NCBI RefSeq assembly: GCF_026683955.1
Contig: NZ_CP113343.1
Coordinates: 186,001-250,000 of the forward strand
Length of the DNA stretch: 64,000 nt
DNA from: Arthrobacter sp. MMS18-M83
GTDB taxonomy: Bacteria > Actinomycetota > Actinomycetes > Actinomycetales > Micrococcaceae
Direction of reading: 5' to 3'
A model generated the notes under the pieces. It had not been told where the DNA came from. It searched no databases and worked only from the letters and a program-made list of their open reading frames with translations. Position numbers and translations under genes: made by a program. Each line of letters begins with the position of its first letter. Within the stretch, counting starts at the first letter, position 1. Shown here one piece after another: positions 8,729 to 17,236 of this stretch.

Positions 8729-10114
8729 TTATGTCCGTGGAATCCGGATGACGGCCGGACCCACGCGGTCGGCCAAGAGCTGTACATTAAGCTTGCCGCC
8801 GTCGTAGGTGATGGTAGCGCCGCAGCCTTCAACGGTGGCATCTTCCAGGCGCACTCCAGTGGGTGCCAAATCGGTTGCCGTCGTGCTTTCATCGAGGGAA
8901 TCGACGAAGGCCACGATTTCGGTTCCGCGGTCGATCCACCGGATCCAGGGTTCGTCCGCGGGCACGGCAACGGCGGGATCCAACGGAGTGGCTCCAACCA
9001 GGTACTGTTTTCCGGCGGACATCCAGGCACCCAGCTCCGTGAGGGACTGACGTTGGATTGCCGGGATGGTGCCGTCCGCCTTCGGCCCCACATTGAGCAG
9101 GAAACGTCCGCCGCGCGAAACAACGTCGACGAGCTGGCGGGCAAGCTGTTTGCCGGAAAGCGACTGTTCCGTTCCTTCGACCTGGTTGTAGCCGAACGAG
9201 AAGCCTATGCCGCGGCAGTTCTCCCATGCGTCAAACGACTCTGCATCCTTATGTGCTTCGTATTCACTGGTGCCGTAGTCCTGGTGCGTGGTACTGCCCC
9301 ACCTGTCGTTGACTACGCCCGTCGGACAGGCGGCATAAAACTCCTTGAACAGTGTGCCCAGACCGCCCGGTCCAAAATGCTTTCCGGCGTCGGGCCATTC
9401 GATGTCATTCCAAAGAATTTCCGGCCGGTACCGTTCAATCAGGTCGGCCACGTGGTCGTAGGCATATTGGGCGTACCCGGGGTCCCTGGGCCGGTCGGTG
9501 TCGTGTACGCTGTCCGTGCTCATGTGCGGTGGGAAGGGGCGGACGTGCCAGTCCAGTCCTCCGGAGTAGTAGAGGCCCAAGTGCATGCCCTGTTCTTTGA
9601 CCGCGCCGGCAATGGCGCCAATCAGGTCCTGCTTCGGGCCGCGGTGAACCACGTTGCGTCCGTTCGTTCCCGGCGCATCCCACAGGCCGATACCATCATG
9701 GTGTTTGGTGGTTGGTATTACGTAGTCGGCGCCGGCTTCCTTGAACAATTCGGCCCAGCTGGCAGGGTCAAAATTTTCGGCGTGCCATTGGTCGAGCAAC
9801 TCGTCGTAGGGAATGCCGCCGTGTACTTCCTGATGGTGCTTCTGTGCCGGGCTTCCGTCGATTCGGATGGTGTTCATGTACCACTCGGCGTAGGCATTGT
9901 GCGTGAACCACTCGCGTGGGTCCTTTATGGTTCCCAGGGCCCCAATGGGTTCGGCCCAAGCCGGGACTGAGTAGGCTCCCCAGTGGATGAAGATGCCGAA
10001 GGGTGCATTGCGGAACCATTCGGGCAGGTCCCGTTTTAGCTGGGCCCATTCTTCCGGGGCAGCTGGCTGGGTTTCTGTGGACGTGCTGGGCTGAGACATC
10101 AGACTCCGATTCAT
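8729..10114 (-). CDS. alpha-L-fucosidase (GH29)
   Basis: A 461-aa retaining glycosidase that releases L-fucose from fucosides. GH29 features: FGIFIHWGAYSVPAWAEP near residue 40, DYVIPTTKHHDGIGLWDAP near residue 130, and ILWNDIEWP near residue 235, where the Asp is the expected nucleophile. VVNDRWG and FLLNVGPKADG complete the barrel; a small beta domain ends the protein. There is no signal peptide, so the enzyme acts in the cytoplasm on fucosylated oligosaccharides brought in by the ABC importer encoded just upstream on the same strand. It ends in a strong terminator and is the last gene of that operon. The start at 10114 or an ATG five codons later is equally acceptable. Confidence 0.93.
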   Translation of the reverse strand: MNRSLMSQPSTSTETQPAAPEEWAQLKRDLPEWFRNAPFGIFIHWGAYSVPAWAEPIGALGTIKDPREWFTHNAYAEWYMNTIRIDGSPAQKHHQEVHGGIPYDELLDQWHAENFDPASWAELFKEAGADYVIPTTKHHDGIGLWDAPGTNGRNVVHRGPKQDLIGAIAGAVKEQGMHLGLYYSGGLDWHVRPFPPHMSTDSVHDTDRPRDPGYAQYAYDHVADLIERYRPEILWNDIEWPDAGKHFGPGGLGTLFKEFYAACPTGVVNDRWGSTTHQDYGTSEYEAHKDAESFDAWENCRGIGFSFGYNQVEGTEQSLSGKQLARQLVDVVSRGGRFLLNVGPKADGTIPAIQRQSLTELGAWMSAGKQYLVGATPLDPAVAVPADEPWIRWIDRGTEIVAFVDSLDESTTATDLAPTGVRLEDATVEGCGATITYDGGKLNVQLLADRVGPAVIRIPRT

Positions 10115-10171
10115 TGTTGGTGATACAGTGCGCTAACTTTTCTTTAGGTCTTGGGGCGGATCCGGGTGGGT

Positions 10172-11050
10172 TCAGCGGCCGCCCAAGCCGCCCATACTGA
10201 TGCCCTTGACCAGTTGTTTCTGTAAGACGATGACGATGACCAGGCTAGGCAGCACGGCCAATGTCGAAGCTGCCATGAGCGGGCCCCAATCGGTTCCTCG
10301 TTCGCCGGAGAACATGGACAGGCCGAGCGGGATAGTGCCCTGGGTATTGTCGTTGATTACGATCAGGGGCCACAGGAAGCTGCCCCAGTAGTCAATGAAA
10401 CTGAAGACACCGACGACGGCGAGCGGGGCCTGCACTAGTGGCAGGATGATGCTCCACAGGATGCGGAAGGAACCTGCGCCGTCGATGCGGGCGGCTTCCT
10501 CGTAGTCCAGTGGCAGGGTCAGGAGGAATTGGCGGATCAGGAAGGCGCCGAAGGCGCCGAAGGCGAACGGCACGATCAAGGCAACGAGTGAGTTCACCAG
10601 GCCCAGCTTGTTCATCATGATGTACAGGGGGATCACGAGTACCTCATGCGGCAGTACGAGAGTGCCCAGGAATAGCAGGAACAGCCTGTCCCGAAAGCGG
10701 AACCGGAACCGTGCGAAGGCATAAGCCGAGAGCAGTGAAACGGTCGTGGTCAGCAGGGCCCCGCCCAGGGCCACAATGAAGCTGTTCACGATGATCCGGG
10801 CGAAGGGGATGACCGTCCATGCCGTGTTGTAGTTCGACCACTCCAGGTGTGATCCCAGGAAATTGGCACCGGTGGAAAAGACTTCCTCGGTGGATTTCAA
10901 AGATGTTGCCAGCATCCAAATGAACGGGAAAATGAATCCCAGGCCCACGACGATCATCGCGGTTCGGCTGATGATCCGCCCTCTGCGGCCTCGGCTACGA
11001 TCGCGCTTTCCTGTCTGGGGGTCAGTTCGTGTCAGGATGTCAGTTGTCAT
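10172..11050 (-). CDS. sugar ABC transporter permease, MalG type
   Basis: Inner-membrane permease of 292 aa with six predicted helices. The EAA loop EEAARIDGAGSFRILWSI that contacts the ATPase is present around residue 190, and the N-terminal cytoplasmic tail is Arg-rich. It overlaps the preceding permease gene by 11 bp, indicating translational coupling. No ATPase gene is in the cluster, so a shared MsiK-like ATPase elsewhere probably powers the importer, as is common in actinobacteria. The fucosidase 57 bp downstream suggests fucosylated oligosaccharides as substrate. Confidence 0.93.
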   Translation of the reverse strand: MTTDILTRTDPQTGKRDRSRGRRGRIISRTAMIVVGLGFIFPFIWMLATSLKSTEEVFSTGANFLGSHLEWSNYNTAWTVIPFARIIVNSFIVALGGALLTTTVSLLSAYAFARFRFRFRDRLFLLFLGTLVLPHEVLVIPLYIMMNKLGLVNSLVALIVPFAFGAFGAFLIRQFLLTLPLDYEEAARIDGAGSFRILWSIILPLVQAPLAVVGVFSFIDYWGSFLWPLIVINDNTQGTIPLGLSMFSGERGTDWGPLMAASTLAVLPSLVIVIVLQKQLVKGISMGGLGGR

Positions 11051-11981
11051 AGTTGACCCACCTCTTTTGCTGGGAAAATTGCAGGGCCGTGATCAGCATG
11101 ACGATCACGAACAGGATCCAGGCCAGCGACGAAGCATAGCCCATCTTGTCGAAGGAGAAACCGTTGCGGTACAGGTAGAGCACGATGGTGTTCGTCGACT
11201 CCCCTGGGCCACCAAGGGTAAGCAGGTACGGCTGGGTGAAGACCTTGAAGGAGCCGATGATCGTCATGACGGTGCAGAAGAACAGCGTCGGTGACAGCAT
11301 GGGAAAGACAATCCGGTAGAAACGCTGCCATGGTCCTGCACCATCAATCGTCGCGGCTTCGAGCAGGCCGGGAGAGATGTTACTCAACCCCGCTCCCAGG
11401 ACGAAGATGTTGTAGCCGATCCCCTGCCATAGCGACATAGCGATCAGGGACGCCATGGCAAGGTTGCTGTCACTGAGCCAGGACGGTCCGTGTATGCCGA
11501 TTCCGGCCAGTCCCGAGTTCACGACACCGTTGTCACTGAGCATCAACCGCCAAACCAACGCATTGGCCGTCATCGGCGTAACAACGGGAATGAAGAACAA
11601 CACCCGGAAGAAAGGCCCCCATTTGCCAATGTGATGCAGCCAGGTGGCAAGACCGAGGGAAATTCCGAGGTTTAAAACCGTGTAGCAGACGGCGAAGATG
11701 AGCGTGTTCCCCAGCACGGTCCAAAAGACCGGATCCGAACTGAAAAGCGAGGCGTAGTTGTCAAAACCCACAAACTCCGGGTCCCCGAACAGGGGCCACT
11801 TGTACAAGCTGATAACCAACGATGCGACCAACGGGATGATGATGAAAATGAGGAAGCCGAGCATCCCCGGGGCGAGATACAGAGCTGCCAGCCGACCCTG
11901 AACGCGGCCTTGGATTCGTTCGGGCGCAGCGGCTGGGGCTGCGGGCATGGCTTCGCTGTTTACTTCAGGCAGAACAATCAT
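11040..11981 (-). CDS. sugar ABC transporter permease, MalF type
   Basis: Permease partner of 313 aa. After a 30-residue hydrophilic N-terminus come six helices, with the EAA loop LEAATIDGAGPWQRFYRI near residue 215 and the usual GGPGESTNTIVLYLY before the last helix. It sits between the binding protein (81 bp upstream) and the MalG-type permease (11-bp overlap). Confidence 0.93.
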   Translation of the reverse strand: MIVLPEVNSEAMPAAPAAAPERIQGRVQGRLAALYLAPGMLGFLIFIIIPLVASLVISLYKWPLFGDPEFVGFDNYASLFSSDPVFWTVLGNTLIFAVCYTVLNLGISLGLATWLHHIGKWGPFFRVLFFIPVVTPMTANALVWRLMLSDNGVVNSGLAGIGIHGPSWLSDSNLAMASLIAMSLWQGIGYNIFVLGAGLSNISPGLLEAATIDGAGPWQRFYRIVFPMLSPTLFFCTVMTIIGSFKVFTQPYLLTLGGPGESTNTIVLYLYRNGFSFDKMGYASSLAWILFVIVMLITALQFSQQKRWVNYDN

Positions 11982-12026
11982 GAAATGGACCTAACGCATC
12001 ATGGATGGACCAGGGTGGTTGACTCC

Positions 12027-12055
12027 GCCGGCCCGCGGTAACCCGCAGGGCCGGC
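12027..12055 (-). terminator. stem-loop between binding-protein and permease genes
   Basis: GCCGGCCC at 12027-12034 pairs with GGGCCGGC at 12048-12055. There is no T tract. Hairpins here commonly stabilise binding-protein mRNA or attenuate read-through so that binding protein exceeds permease; that role is inferred. Confidence 0.5.
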
Positions 12056-12062
12056 ATGTCAC

Positions 12063-13322
12063 CTATTTCGCGGAACTCGCAACGCTATTCAGGATGGTTT
12101 CGGCGGATTTCGTGCCGCGGAATCCCTCAACCGAGTACTGGGTGAACAGGGTTTCGACCTGGTTCCAGTTCTTCGTTGTCTGCAGCGGCTTGCCGTTCTT
12201 GAGTAGTGTTTCGATGGTGGAGACATCAGCGGCGGGTTTAGTTCCAGCCCAAGCCGTCATCGCAGCCTGAAGCGTGGGTACGTTTCCGTGGCCTGCACCC
12301 ACGGCCCCAATAACGTCGGCGGTGGTGATCTTCATAATGTTCGCGAATGCGGCTTCCTTATCCTGGCAAGAGGCAGCAATGCCGAAGCCTGAACCTTGGA
12401 TCATGGAAATCGGGTTCCCGGACGTGGACGGAATAACGGCAACTCCGACCGTGCCCTTGGTTTTGGTAGTGAATGTCTGGTACATCCAGGGGCCGCCGAA
12501 GGTCATTGCCGCTTGACCGCTCATGAACTGCTGCTGCGAGACATCCACAACGTCGGACGCCTGCGGGGCTTGCGCAACGTGTTCCTTGTTGACCAGGTCG
12601 AAGGTGAACTGCACGTCTTTGACGAAGTCGGGGTTGGTGATATCCAGATTGCCGTCCTTGACGGGGTAGTGTCCGTCCGCGAATGCCAATGCCGGAGCCG
12701 GGCCGTTGACGAACTGCGGCGGGAGCGAAAGTCCGTAAACGCCGTTCTTGGTCAGTGCCTTCGCATCGGAGATGAACTGCGCTCGGGTGTAGTTCTCCGT
12801 CGGATACTTCAGCCCGGCAGCTTGGAACAGGTCCTTGTTGTAGTAGAGAACAAAAGGCGCTGCATCGTAAGGTATCGCCCGGAGTTTACCGTCGACGGTC
12901 ATGCCCTGAATCATCGCCTGGTTGTACTTGGAGGGGTCGATATTGTTCTTCTTCGCCAGATCATCCAGGGGCGCCAGCAGGTCTTTTAGCTCCTGTGCCC
13001 GGGCCCCCTGGGTGGTAATGATGCAGGGCGCGCCAGGGCTGGCCTCACGGGTTTTGACCTTGGTCCAGTAGTCAGGGAAGCTGGGTCCCTCCAGGGTGAG
13101 GTTGAAGCCGGGATCGGTCTTCTTCGCTGCGTCAATGAATGACTGCCATTGTGAGCGGTCATTCTCATTAGAGATCCAGGTATATATGGCCGAGGCGGCA
13201 GAACTTGCGCCGGGGCCGCTGACTGCAGCTCCGCTTGAGCCGCAGCCACCCAAGGTTAGAGCCGCAACAGCCGAGAAGGCGATAGCGCTGACAACGCGGC
13301 CAGCGGGGAGGTTTCGCGACAC
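12063..13322 (-). CDS. sugar ABC transporter substrate-binding lipoprotein
   Basis: A family-1 extracellular solute-binding protein of 419 aa. The N-terminus is a lipoprotein signal: hydrophobic stretch, then LGGC with the lipidated Cys at residue 27 and a Ser/Gly/Ala linker. Family blocks such as RAIPYDAAPFVLYYNKDLF (about 165-183), MSGQAAMTFGGPWM (about 265) and GSGFGIAAS are present. A GTG start at 13322 is supported by AAAGG eight bases upstream. It is first in the binding protein-permease-permease-fucosidase operon; a CATCCGAT site 150 bp upstream, shared with the adjacent GntR gene, probably makes it fucose-responsive. Confidence 0.93.
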   Translation of the reverse strand: MSRNLPAGRVVSAIAFSAVAALTLGGCGSSGAAVSGPGASSAASAIYTWISNENDRSQWQSFIDAAKKTDPGFNLTLEGPSFPDYWTKVKTREASPGAPCIITTQGARAQELKDLLAPLDDLAKKNNIDPSKYNQAMIQGMTVDGKLRAIPYDAAPFVLYYNKDLFQAAGLKYPTENYTRAQFISDAKALTKNGVYGLSLPPQFVNGPAPALAFADGHYPVKDGNLDITNPDFVKDVQFTFDLVNKEHVAQAPQASDVVDVSQQQFMSGQAAMTFGGPWMYQTFTTKTKGTVGVAVIPSTSGNPISMIQGSGFGIAASCQDKEAAFANIMKITTADVIGAVGAGHGNVPTLQAAMTAWAGTKPAADVSTIETLLKNGKPLQTTKNWNQVETLFTQYSVEGFRGTKSAETILNSVASSAK

Positions 13323-13470
13323 TGGGAAAACCTTTCAGTAGAAAACAGAGAAGGGTCGTCGCACAGCGCTCCATTCGAAAACGTCTTCACCAAACATCTT
13401 CTGCGTTGCGTGACGGGGGTCTCATCAGAATGCAATGCAGATCACGGGAAGTCAAGGTTGTTTTGCGATA

Positions 13471-13480
13471 TTCATCCGAT
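13471..13480. promoter_or_regulatory. putative GntR operator (transporter promoter)
   Basis: TTCATCCGAT, matching the CATCNGAT core found five times around the GntR gene and nowhere noticed among the coding genes. It is upstream of the binding-protein gene. Binding is inferred from recurrence and position. Confidence 0.55.
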
Positions 13481-13545
13481 CTTTACTGAACTTGTAAGCC
13501 TAGATGGAGCGCGTCAGTGGCATAATCGGAAAAAATGAGCCTAAA

Positions 13546-13565
13546 CATCGGATGTATCATCAGAT
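13546..13565. promoter_or_regulatory. putative GntR operator pair
   Basis: CATCGGATG (13546-13554, palindromic around the central G) followed by CATCAGAT (13558-13565), just after the GntR stop codon and upstream of the transporter operon. CATCGGATGTATC is repeated exactly at 14405-14417. Confidence 0.6.
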
Positions 13566-14345
13566 TCAGCTGCGCGCAGTTGCCGTCGTCGCGGTCGTGC
13601 CGCCCGTTCGGATTTCAGGCGTGTCAGTATCGGTCAGGGCGCCAGGCGGGATATCCCGCACGTAGTCTTCAACGGCATACAGATGGCTTGCCATGCGGAC
13701 TCGGGCACGCTCGGGATCTTGCAGCCGCAGGGCACGGAGTATTTCCAGATGTTCCCGGTGGGTGTCTCTCAGGCCGACTTTGTCGTGGGTAGAGCGCCAC
13801 ATTCGGCCGCGGAGAGTCCGCCCCGACAACGCCTCAATCAGAGCCGACAGGACCCGGTTTCCGGAGGCCTCGGCGATGAGACGATGGAACTCCATATCGG
13901 CTTTCAGAGCCGTCTCGTGGTCGGTTGGATCCGCATTGATCGCGGTATCGGCCACCATGAGAAGTGCTTCCGCCCGTTCCAGTTCCTCTTGCGAGATCCT
14001 CCGCGCAGCAGCACCGGCGGCCTCCGTCTCCAGGGACCGTCGGACGGCGTGGACCTCTCCCGCTTGTTCACCTTCCTGCAGACTGACCCAGAACTCCATG
14101 GCGGACAAGAGTTCTGCGGGCTCCAGTTGAGTGACGAAAGTACCCGCCCCCTGGCGGGTTTCAATTATTCCCATAGTGGACAGGGCGCGGATGCCCTCAC
14201 GCAGCGAGCCGCGGGAGACTTCCAGTGAAGCCGCCAGGTCCTTCTCAATCGGTAGCCGCTCACCGGGAACCAGCCGCCCGCTCGAAAGCATCTGCTTGAT
14301 CCTGCTGATGACCACCTCGGTCTGGGACATCGGCGCAGTTGTCAT
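13566..14345 (-). CDS. GntR-family regulator (FadR/FCD subfamily)
   Basis: A winged-helix domain (VVISRIKQML, ERLPIEKDLAASLEVSRGSL, GIIETRQGAGTFV) is followed by an all-helical FCD domain with metal-ligand pattern positions in ADMEFHRLIAEASGN and THREHLEILRAL. The ATG at 14345 is preferred over the far upstream ATG at 14453, because the operator-like CATCGGATG at 14405 would otherwise lie inside the coding sequence; this gives 259 aa, usual for the family. It sits between the divergent transporter and catabolic operons, and the repeated CATCNGAT sites in both gaps make it the likely local repressor, probably relieved by a fucose-pathway intermediate. Confidence 0.85.
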   Translation of the reverse strand: MTTAPMSQTEVVISRIKQMLSSGRLVPGERLPIEKDLAASLEVSRGSLREGIRALSTMGIIETRQGAGTFVTQLEPAELLSAMEFWVSLQEGEQAGEVHAVRRSLETEAAGAAARRISQEELERAEALLMVADTAINADPTDHETALKADMEFHRLIAEASGNRVLSALIEALSGRTLRGRMWRSTHDKVGLRDTHREHLEILRALRLQDPERARVRMASHLYAVEDYVRDIPPGALTDTDTPEIRTGGTTATTATARS

Positions 14346-14402
14346 CTCGGTGAACTCACTTCCTAGAGGCGCTACCTTCAGTAAACCGGGGATTACCAGA
14401 TA

Positions 14403-14417
14403 ATCATCGGATGTATC
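14403..14417. promoter_or_regulatory. putative GntR operator (gntR/fucD gap, site 1)
   Basis: ATCATCGGATGTATC, sharing 13 bases exactly with the site at 13546. It lies upstream of both the GntR gene and the divergent fuconate dehydratase operon. Confidence 0.6.
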
Positions 14418-14465
14418 TATGGACATTGCACCCAGATCCTGTATATTTCTCATACCAGTCCATTA

Positions 14466-14476
14466 TTCATCAGATC
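14466..14476. promoter_or_regulatory. putative GntR operator (gntR/fucD gap, site 2)
   Basis: TTCATCAGATC, 60 bp from site 1 and about 70 bp before the fuconate dehydratase ATG, placed where it could block its promoter. Confidence 0.5.
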
Positions 14477-14542
14477 TATCTGTTCTGTACAGGATCAAGG
14501 CTACAAGACTGTGGTCGACAAGACTGCGATCTAAGGGGAACC

Positions 14543-15928
14543 ATGACAACCATTACCGGATTCGACGTTTACGACGTTAGATTCCCCACCTCGTCGTCCG
14601 CCGACGGCTCCGATGCCATGAACAAGGATGCCGACTATTCGGCCGCCTACATCGTGCTGCACACGGATGATCCGGACACCTTCGGGTGCGGGTTCACCTT
14701 CACTATTGGTCGGGGTAATGATATCTGTGCAGCGGCCATCGAGCAGCGGGCCCTGCCGCTGTTAGGAGGCGAAGCCGCACAGCTTTGTGATACTCCCGGT
14801 ACGACATACCGGATGTTGAAGCAGGATTCCCAGCTCCGCTGGCTGGGCCCGGACAAGGGCGTGGAACATCTGGCTCTTGGCGCGGTCATGAACGCGGTCT
14901 GGGACATGGCAGCGCGAAGGGCCGGATTACCGCTGTGGAAACTCCTTGCCGGAATGACGCCGGAACAGTTGGTGGACGCAACCGATCTCAGCTACCTGTC
15001 CGATGTCCTGACCCGTGATGAAGCCATTGACATGCTGGCCAAGCTGGAGCTGACCAAGCAAGAACGCATCGACCAGCTGGAGTGGACCGGGTATCCCTGC
15101 TACACAACGTCCGCCGGCTGGCTCGGCTACTCTGACGATAAGCTGCGACGGTTGTGCCAGGAGGCCGTCGATGAGGGCTACCGGCACATCAAACTGAAAG
15201 TCGGTGCCAATCTTGAGGACGACATTCGCCGACTTGGCATCGCCCGGGAAGTTATTGGTCCCGACGCCAACCTCATGATCGACGCCAACCAGGTTTGGGA
15301 CGTCCCGGAGGCGATCGCCTGGGTCCGCGAACTGGCCCAGTTCAAACCATTGTGGATCGAAGAACCCACCAGTCCCGACGATATTCTTGGGCATGCGGCG
15401 GTCCGGGAGGCGGTCGCTCCGGTCGGGGTTGCCACCGGAGAACACGGAATGAACCGGGTGCTCTTCAAGCAGCTCTTTCAGGCCGGCGCCATCGATTACT
15501 GTCAGCTGGATGCCTGCCGGCTGGGCAGCGTAAATGAAATCCTCGCTGTGCAGCTTATGGCTGCCAAGTTCGGGATTCCGGTCAACCCGCACGCAGGTGG
15601 GGTTGGATTGTGCGAACTCGTACAGCACTTGTCCATTTTTGACTACATCGCGGTGTCCGGGGATCTGACGGGTCGGGTCACCGAATTCGTCGACCACCTC
15701 CACGAACACTTCACTGACCCGTGCCTGGTCTCCGACGGAGCATACGTTCTACCCTCCAAGCCCGGCTATTCGGCACAAATGTTCCAGGCTTCACTGGACC
15801 GTTTTGCCTACCCGAACGGCTCGTTCTGGGCCGCTACGCCCCGGGGATCAACGGAACGGAGCAGGCGAGCGAGGCGCGTAACCGAGGGAACCGCCTTCGC
15901 CTCAGTCAGATCAGGGGAAATATCGTGA
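14543..15928 (+). CDS. L-fuconate dehydratase (enolase superfamily)
   Basis: Removes water from L-fuconate to give 2-keto-3-deoxy-L-fuconate. The ATG at 14543 follows AAGGGGAA. The mandelate-racemase-group active site is complete: HIKLKVGAN (K-x-K near 217-219), LMIDANQVW (metal Asp near 247), WIEEPTSPDD (metal Glu near 273), GEHG (near 300) and NPHAGGVGLCE (His near 350). These positions and spacings match the characterised Xanthomonas enzyme closely. At 461 aa it is about 20 residues longer than usual, with an Arg-rich tail. Its TGA overlaps the GTG of the mutarotase gene, indicating coupled translation. Confidence 0.92.
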   Translation: MTTITGFDVYDVRFPTSSSADGSDAMNKDADYSAAYIVLHTDDPDTFGCGFTFTIGRGNDICAAAIEQRALPLLGGEAAQLCDTPGTTYRMLKQDSQLRWLGPDKGVEHLALGAVMNAVWDMAARRAGLPLWKLLAGMTPEQLVDATDLSYLSDVLTRDEAIDMLAKLELTKQERIDQLEWTGYPCYTTSAGWLGYSDDKLRRLCQEAVDEGYRHIKLKVGANLEDDIRRLGIAREVIGPDANLMIDANQVWDVPEAIAWVRELAQFKPLWIEEPTSPDDILGHAAVREAVAPVGVATGEHGMNRVLFKQLFQAGAIDYCQLDACRLGSVNEILAVQLMAAKFGIPVNPHAGGVGLCELVQHLSIFDYIAVSGDLTGRVTEFVDHLHEHFTDPCLVSDGAYVLPSKPGYSAQMFQASLDRFAYPNGSFWAATPRGSTERSRRARRVTEGTAFASVRSGEIS

Positions 15929-16350
15929 TCAACTACGAACTCATTCATCCGACCCTCCTGATGGCCCTGGCGCAATCGGGTCATGGCACACAGATTCTCA
16001 TCGCGGATGGAAACTACCCCCACAACACCGGAGGCCCGACGGGCGCTGTTCGTGTGCCGCTGAACCTCCGGCCCGGGCTCCTGAACGTGGACCAGATCCT
16101 CGAAGTGCTTGTTACGGCCATACCCATCGAGGCTGCGGCAGTGATGAGCCCGCCGGACGGCAACGATTCCCCGGCAGTTCGTGGCTATAGGGAACTTCTC
16201 GGCCCTTCGGTGGTCGTGACGTCCTACCCGCGGTTCGATTTCTATGACGCCGCACGCAGTCCGAGCGTGGCCGTCATTGTCGCCAGCGGGGACATCCGCC
16301 AGTATGCAAACCTGCTCCTGACTATAGGTGTGAAAACAAGTGCAGGCTGA
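15925..16350 (+). CDS. L-fucose mutarotase, RbsD/FucU family
   Basis: A 141-aa protein interconverting the sugar anomers. It begins INYELIHPTLLMALAQSGHG, where the His of SGHG is the expected catalytic residue, followed by LIADGNYP and the conserved RYANLLLTIGVK-type end (QYANLLLTIGVKT). The GTG start overlaps the dehydratase stop and follows AGGGGAAA. A second family member lies at 22262-22687 at the far end of the locus. Confidence 0.9.
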   Translation: MINYELIHPTLLMALAQSGHGTQILIADGNYPHNTGGPTGAVRVPLNLRPGLLNVDQILEVLVTAIPIEAAAVMSPPDGNDSPAVRGYRELLGPSVVVTSYPRFDFYDAARSPSVAVIVASGDIRQYANLLLTIGVKTSAG

Positions 16351-16358
16351 GGATCGCG

Positions 16359-17222
16359 ATGAACATTGTTGATTCCCATCTGCACTTTTGGGATCCATCG
16401 GTACTGAACTACCCCTGGTTGGAGGGCGCGCCACGACTTAATAGGGCGTACGTGCCTACCGACCTGGACACCGGGAGCGTGGGTGTCGGCCGGATTGTTT
16501 TTGTAGAAGGCGACTGCTCACCCCAGCAGAGCATCGCGGAAGTTGACTGGGTCAGCGGAATGGCCGACGTCGTACGCCGGGTCGGCGGCATCGTTGCTTT
16601 TGCGCCCATCGAATCCGGCCTCAGGCTCGCCACGCACCTCGGGTCGCTGCGGCAACGGCCACTTGTGAAGGGTGTGCGCAGGCTCTTTCAACAAGAATCG
16701 CCCTCGTTCATCACCGATCAGGCTACGGTCGCAGGTGGACGGGTGGTGGCCGAATCAGGGCTGACCTTTGACGCCTGTGTTCGGCACGATCAGCTGCCGG
16801 CTTTGGCAGCCTTCGCTCGAGTTCTTCCGGAGTTGCCGATCGTTCTCGATCACATGGGTAAACCGCCCATTTCTTCCGGCGAACTTTCGCCCTGGCGTGC
16901 CAATCTCAAGCGGCTGGGCGCACTACCCAATGTCTTCCTTAAGCTCTCAGGCGCCGCCCCGGAAGCCGATCCGGACAGGGACCTCCGCAGTCAGGTCATG
17001 CCGTTCCTAATGACGGCGCTGGAGACCTTCGGGGCAGAGAGATGCATGTTCGGCAGCGATTGGCCCGTCTCCCGCGCCGCGCGGTCCTCGGATAACGGCT
17101 ATGACAGCTACGGCGAATGGGCCGACATCGTCCTGCATCAGGCTCTCGAAGGCGCCACCGAGGCAGAACTGGCCGCCATCGCACACGACACGGCCACAAG
17201 GTTTTACCAACTCGATCAGTGA
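16359..17222 (+). CDS. L-fuconolactone hydrolase (amidohydrolase-2 family)
   Basis: A TIM-barrel amidohydrolase of 287 aa that in this context opens L-fucono-lactone to L-fuconate. Metal-site motifs: DSHLHFWDP at the N-terminus, FVEGDC in strand 2, VLDHMGKPPI near residue 165 and FGSDWPVSRA near residue 228. It lies eight bases after the mutarotase gene and before the dehydrogenase, the order expected for a non-phosphorylative fucose operon. L-rhamnono- or galactono-lactone activity cannot be excluded by sequence alone. Confidence 0.88.
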   Translation: MNIVDSHLHFWDPSVLNYPWLEGAPRLNRAYVPTDLDTGSVGVGRIVFVEGDCSPQQSIAEVDWVSGMADVVRRVGGIVAFAPIESGLRLATHLGSLRQRPLVKGVRRLFQQESPSFITDQATVAGGRVVAESGLTFDACVRHDQLPALAAFARVLPELPIVLDHMGKPPISSGELSPWRANLKRLGALPNVFLKLSGAAPEADPDRDLRSQVMPFLMTALETFGAERCMFGSDWPVSRAARSSDNGYDSYGEWADIVLHQALEGATEAELAAIAHDTATRFYQLDQ

Positions 17223-17236
17223 AAGAGAGCGGCGAA

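Noticed and set aside
8654..9970. 438-codon plus-strand frame opposite the fucosidase
   Set aside because: Complement of a well-supported GH29 gene; no domain of its own.
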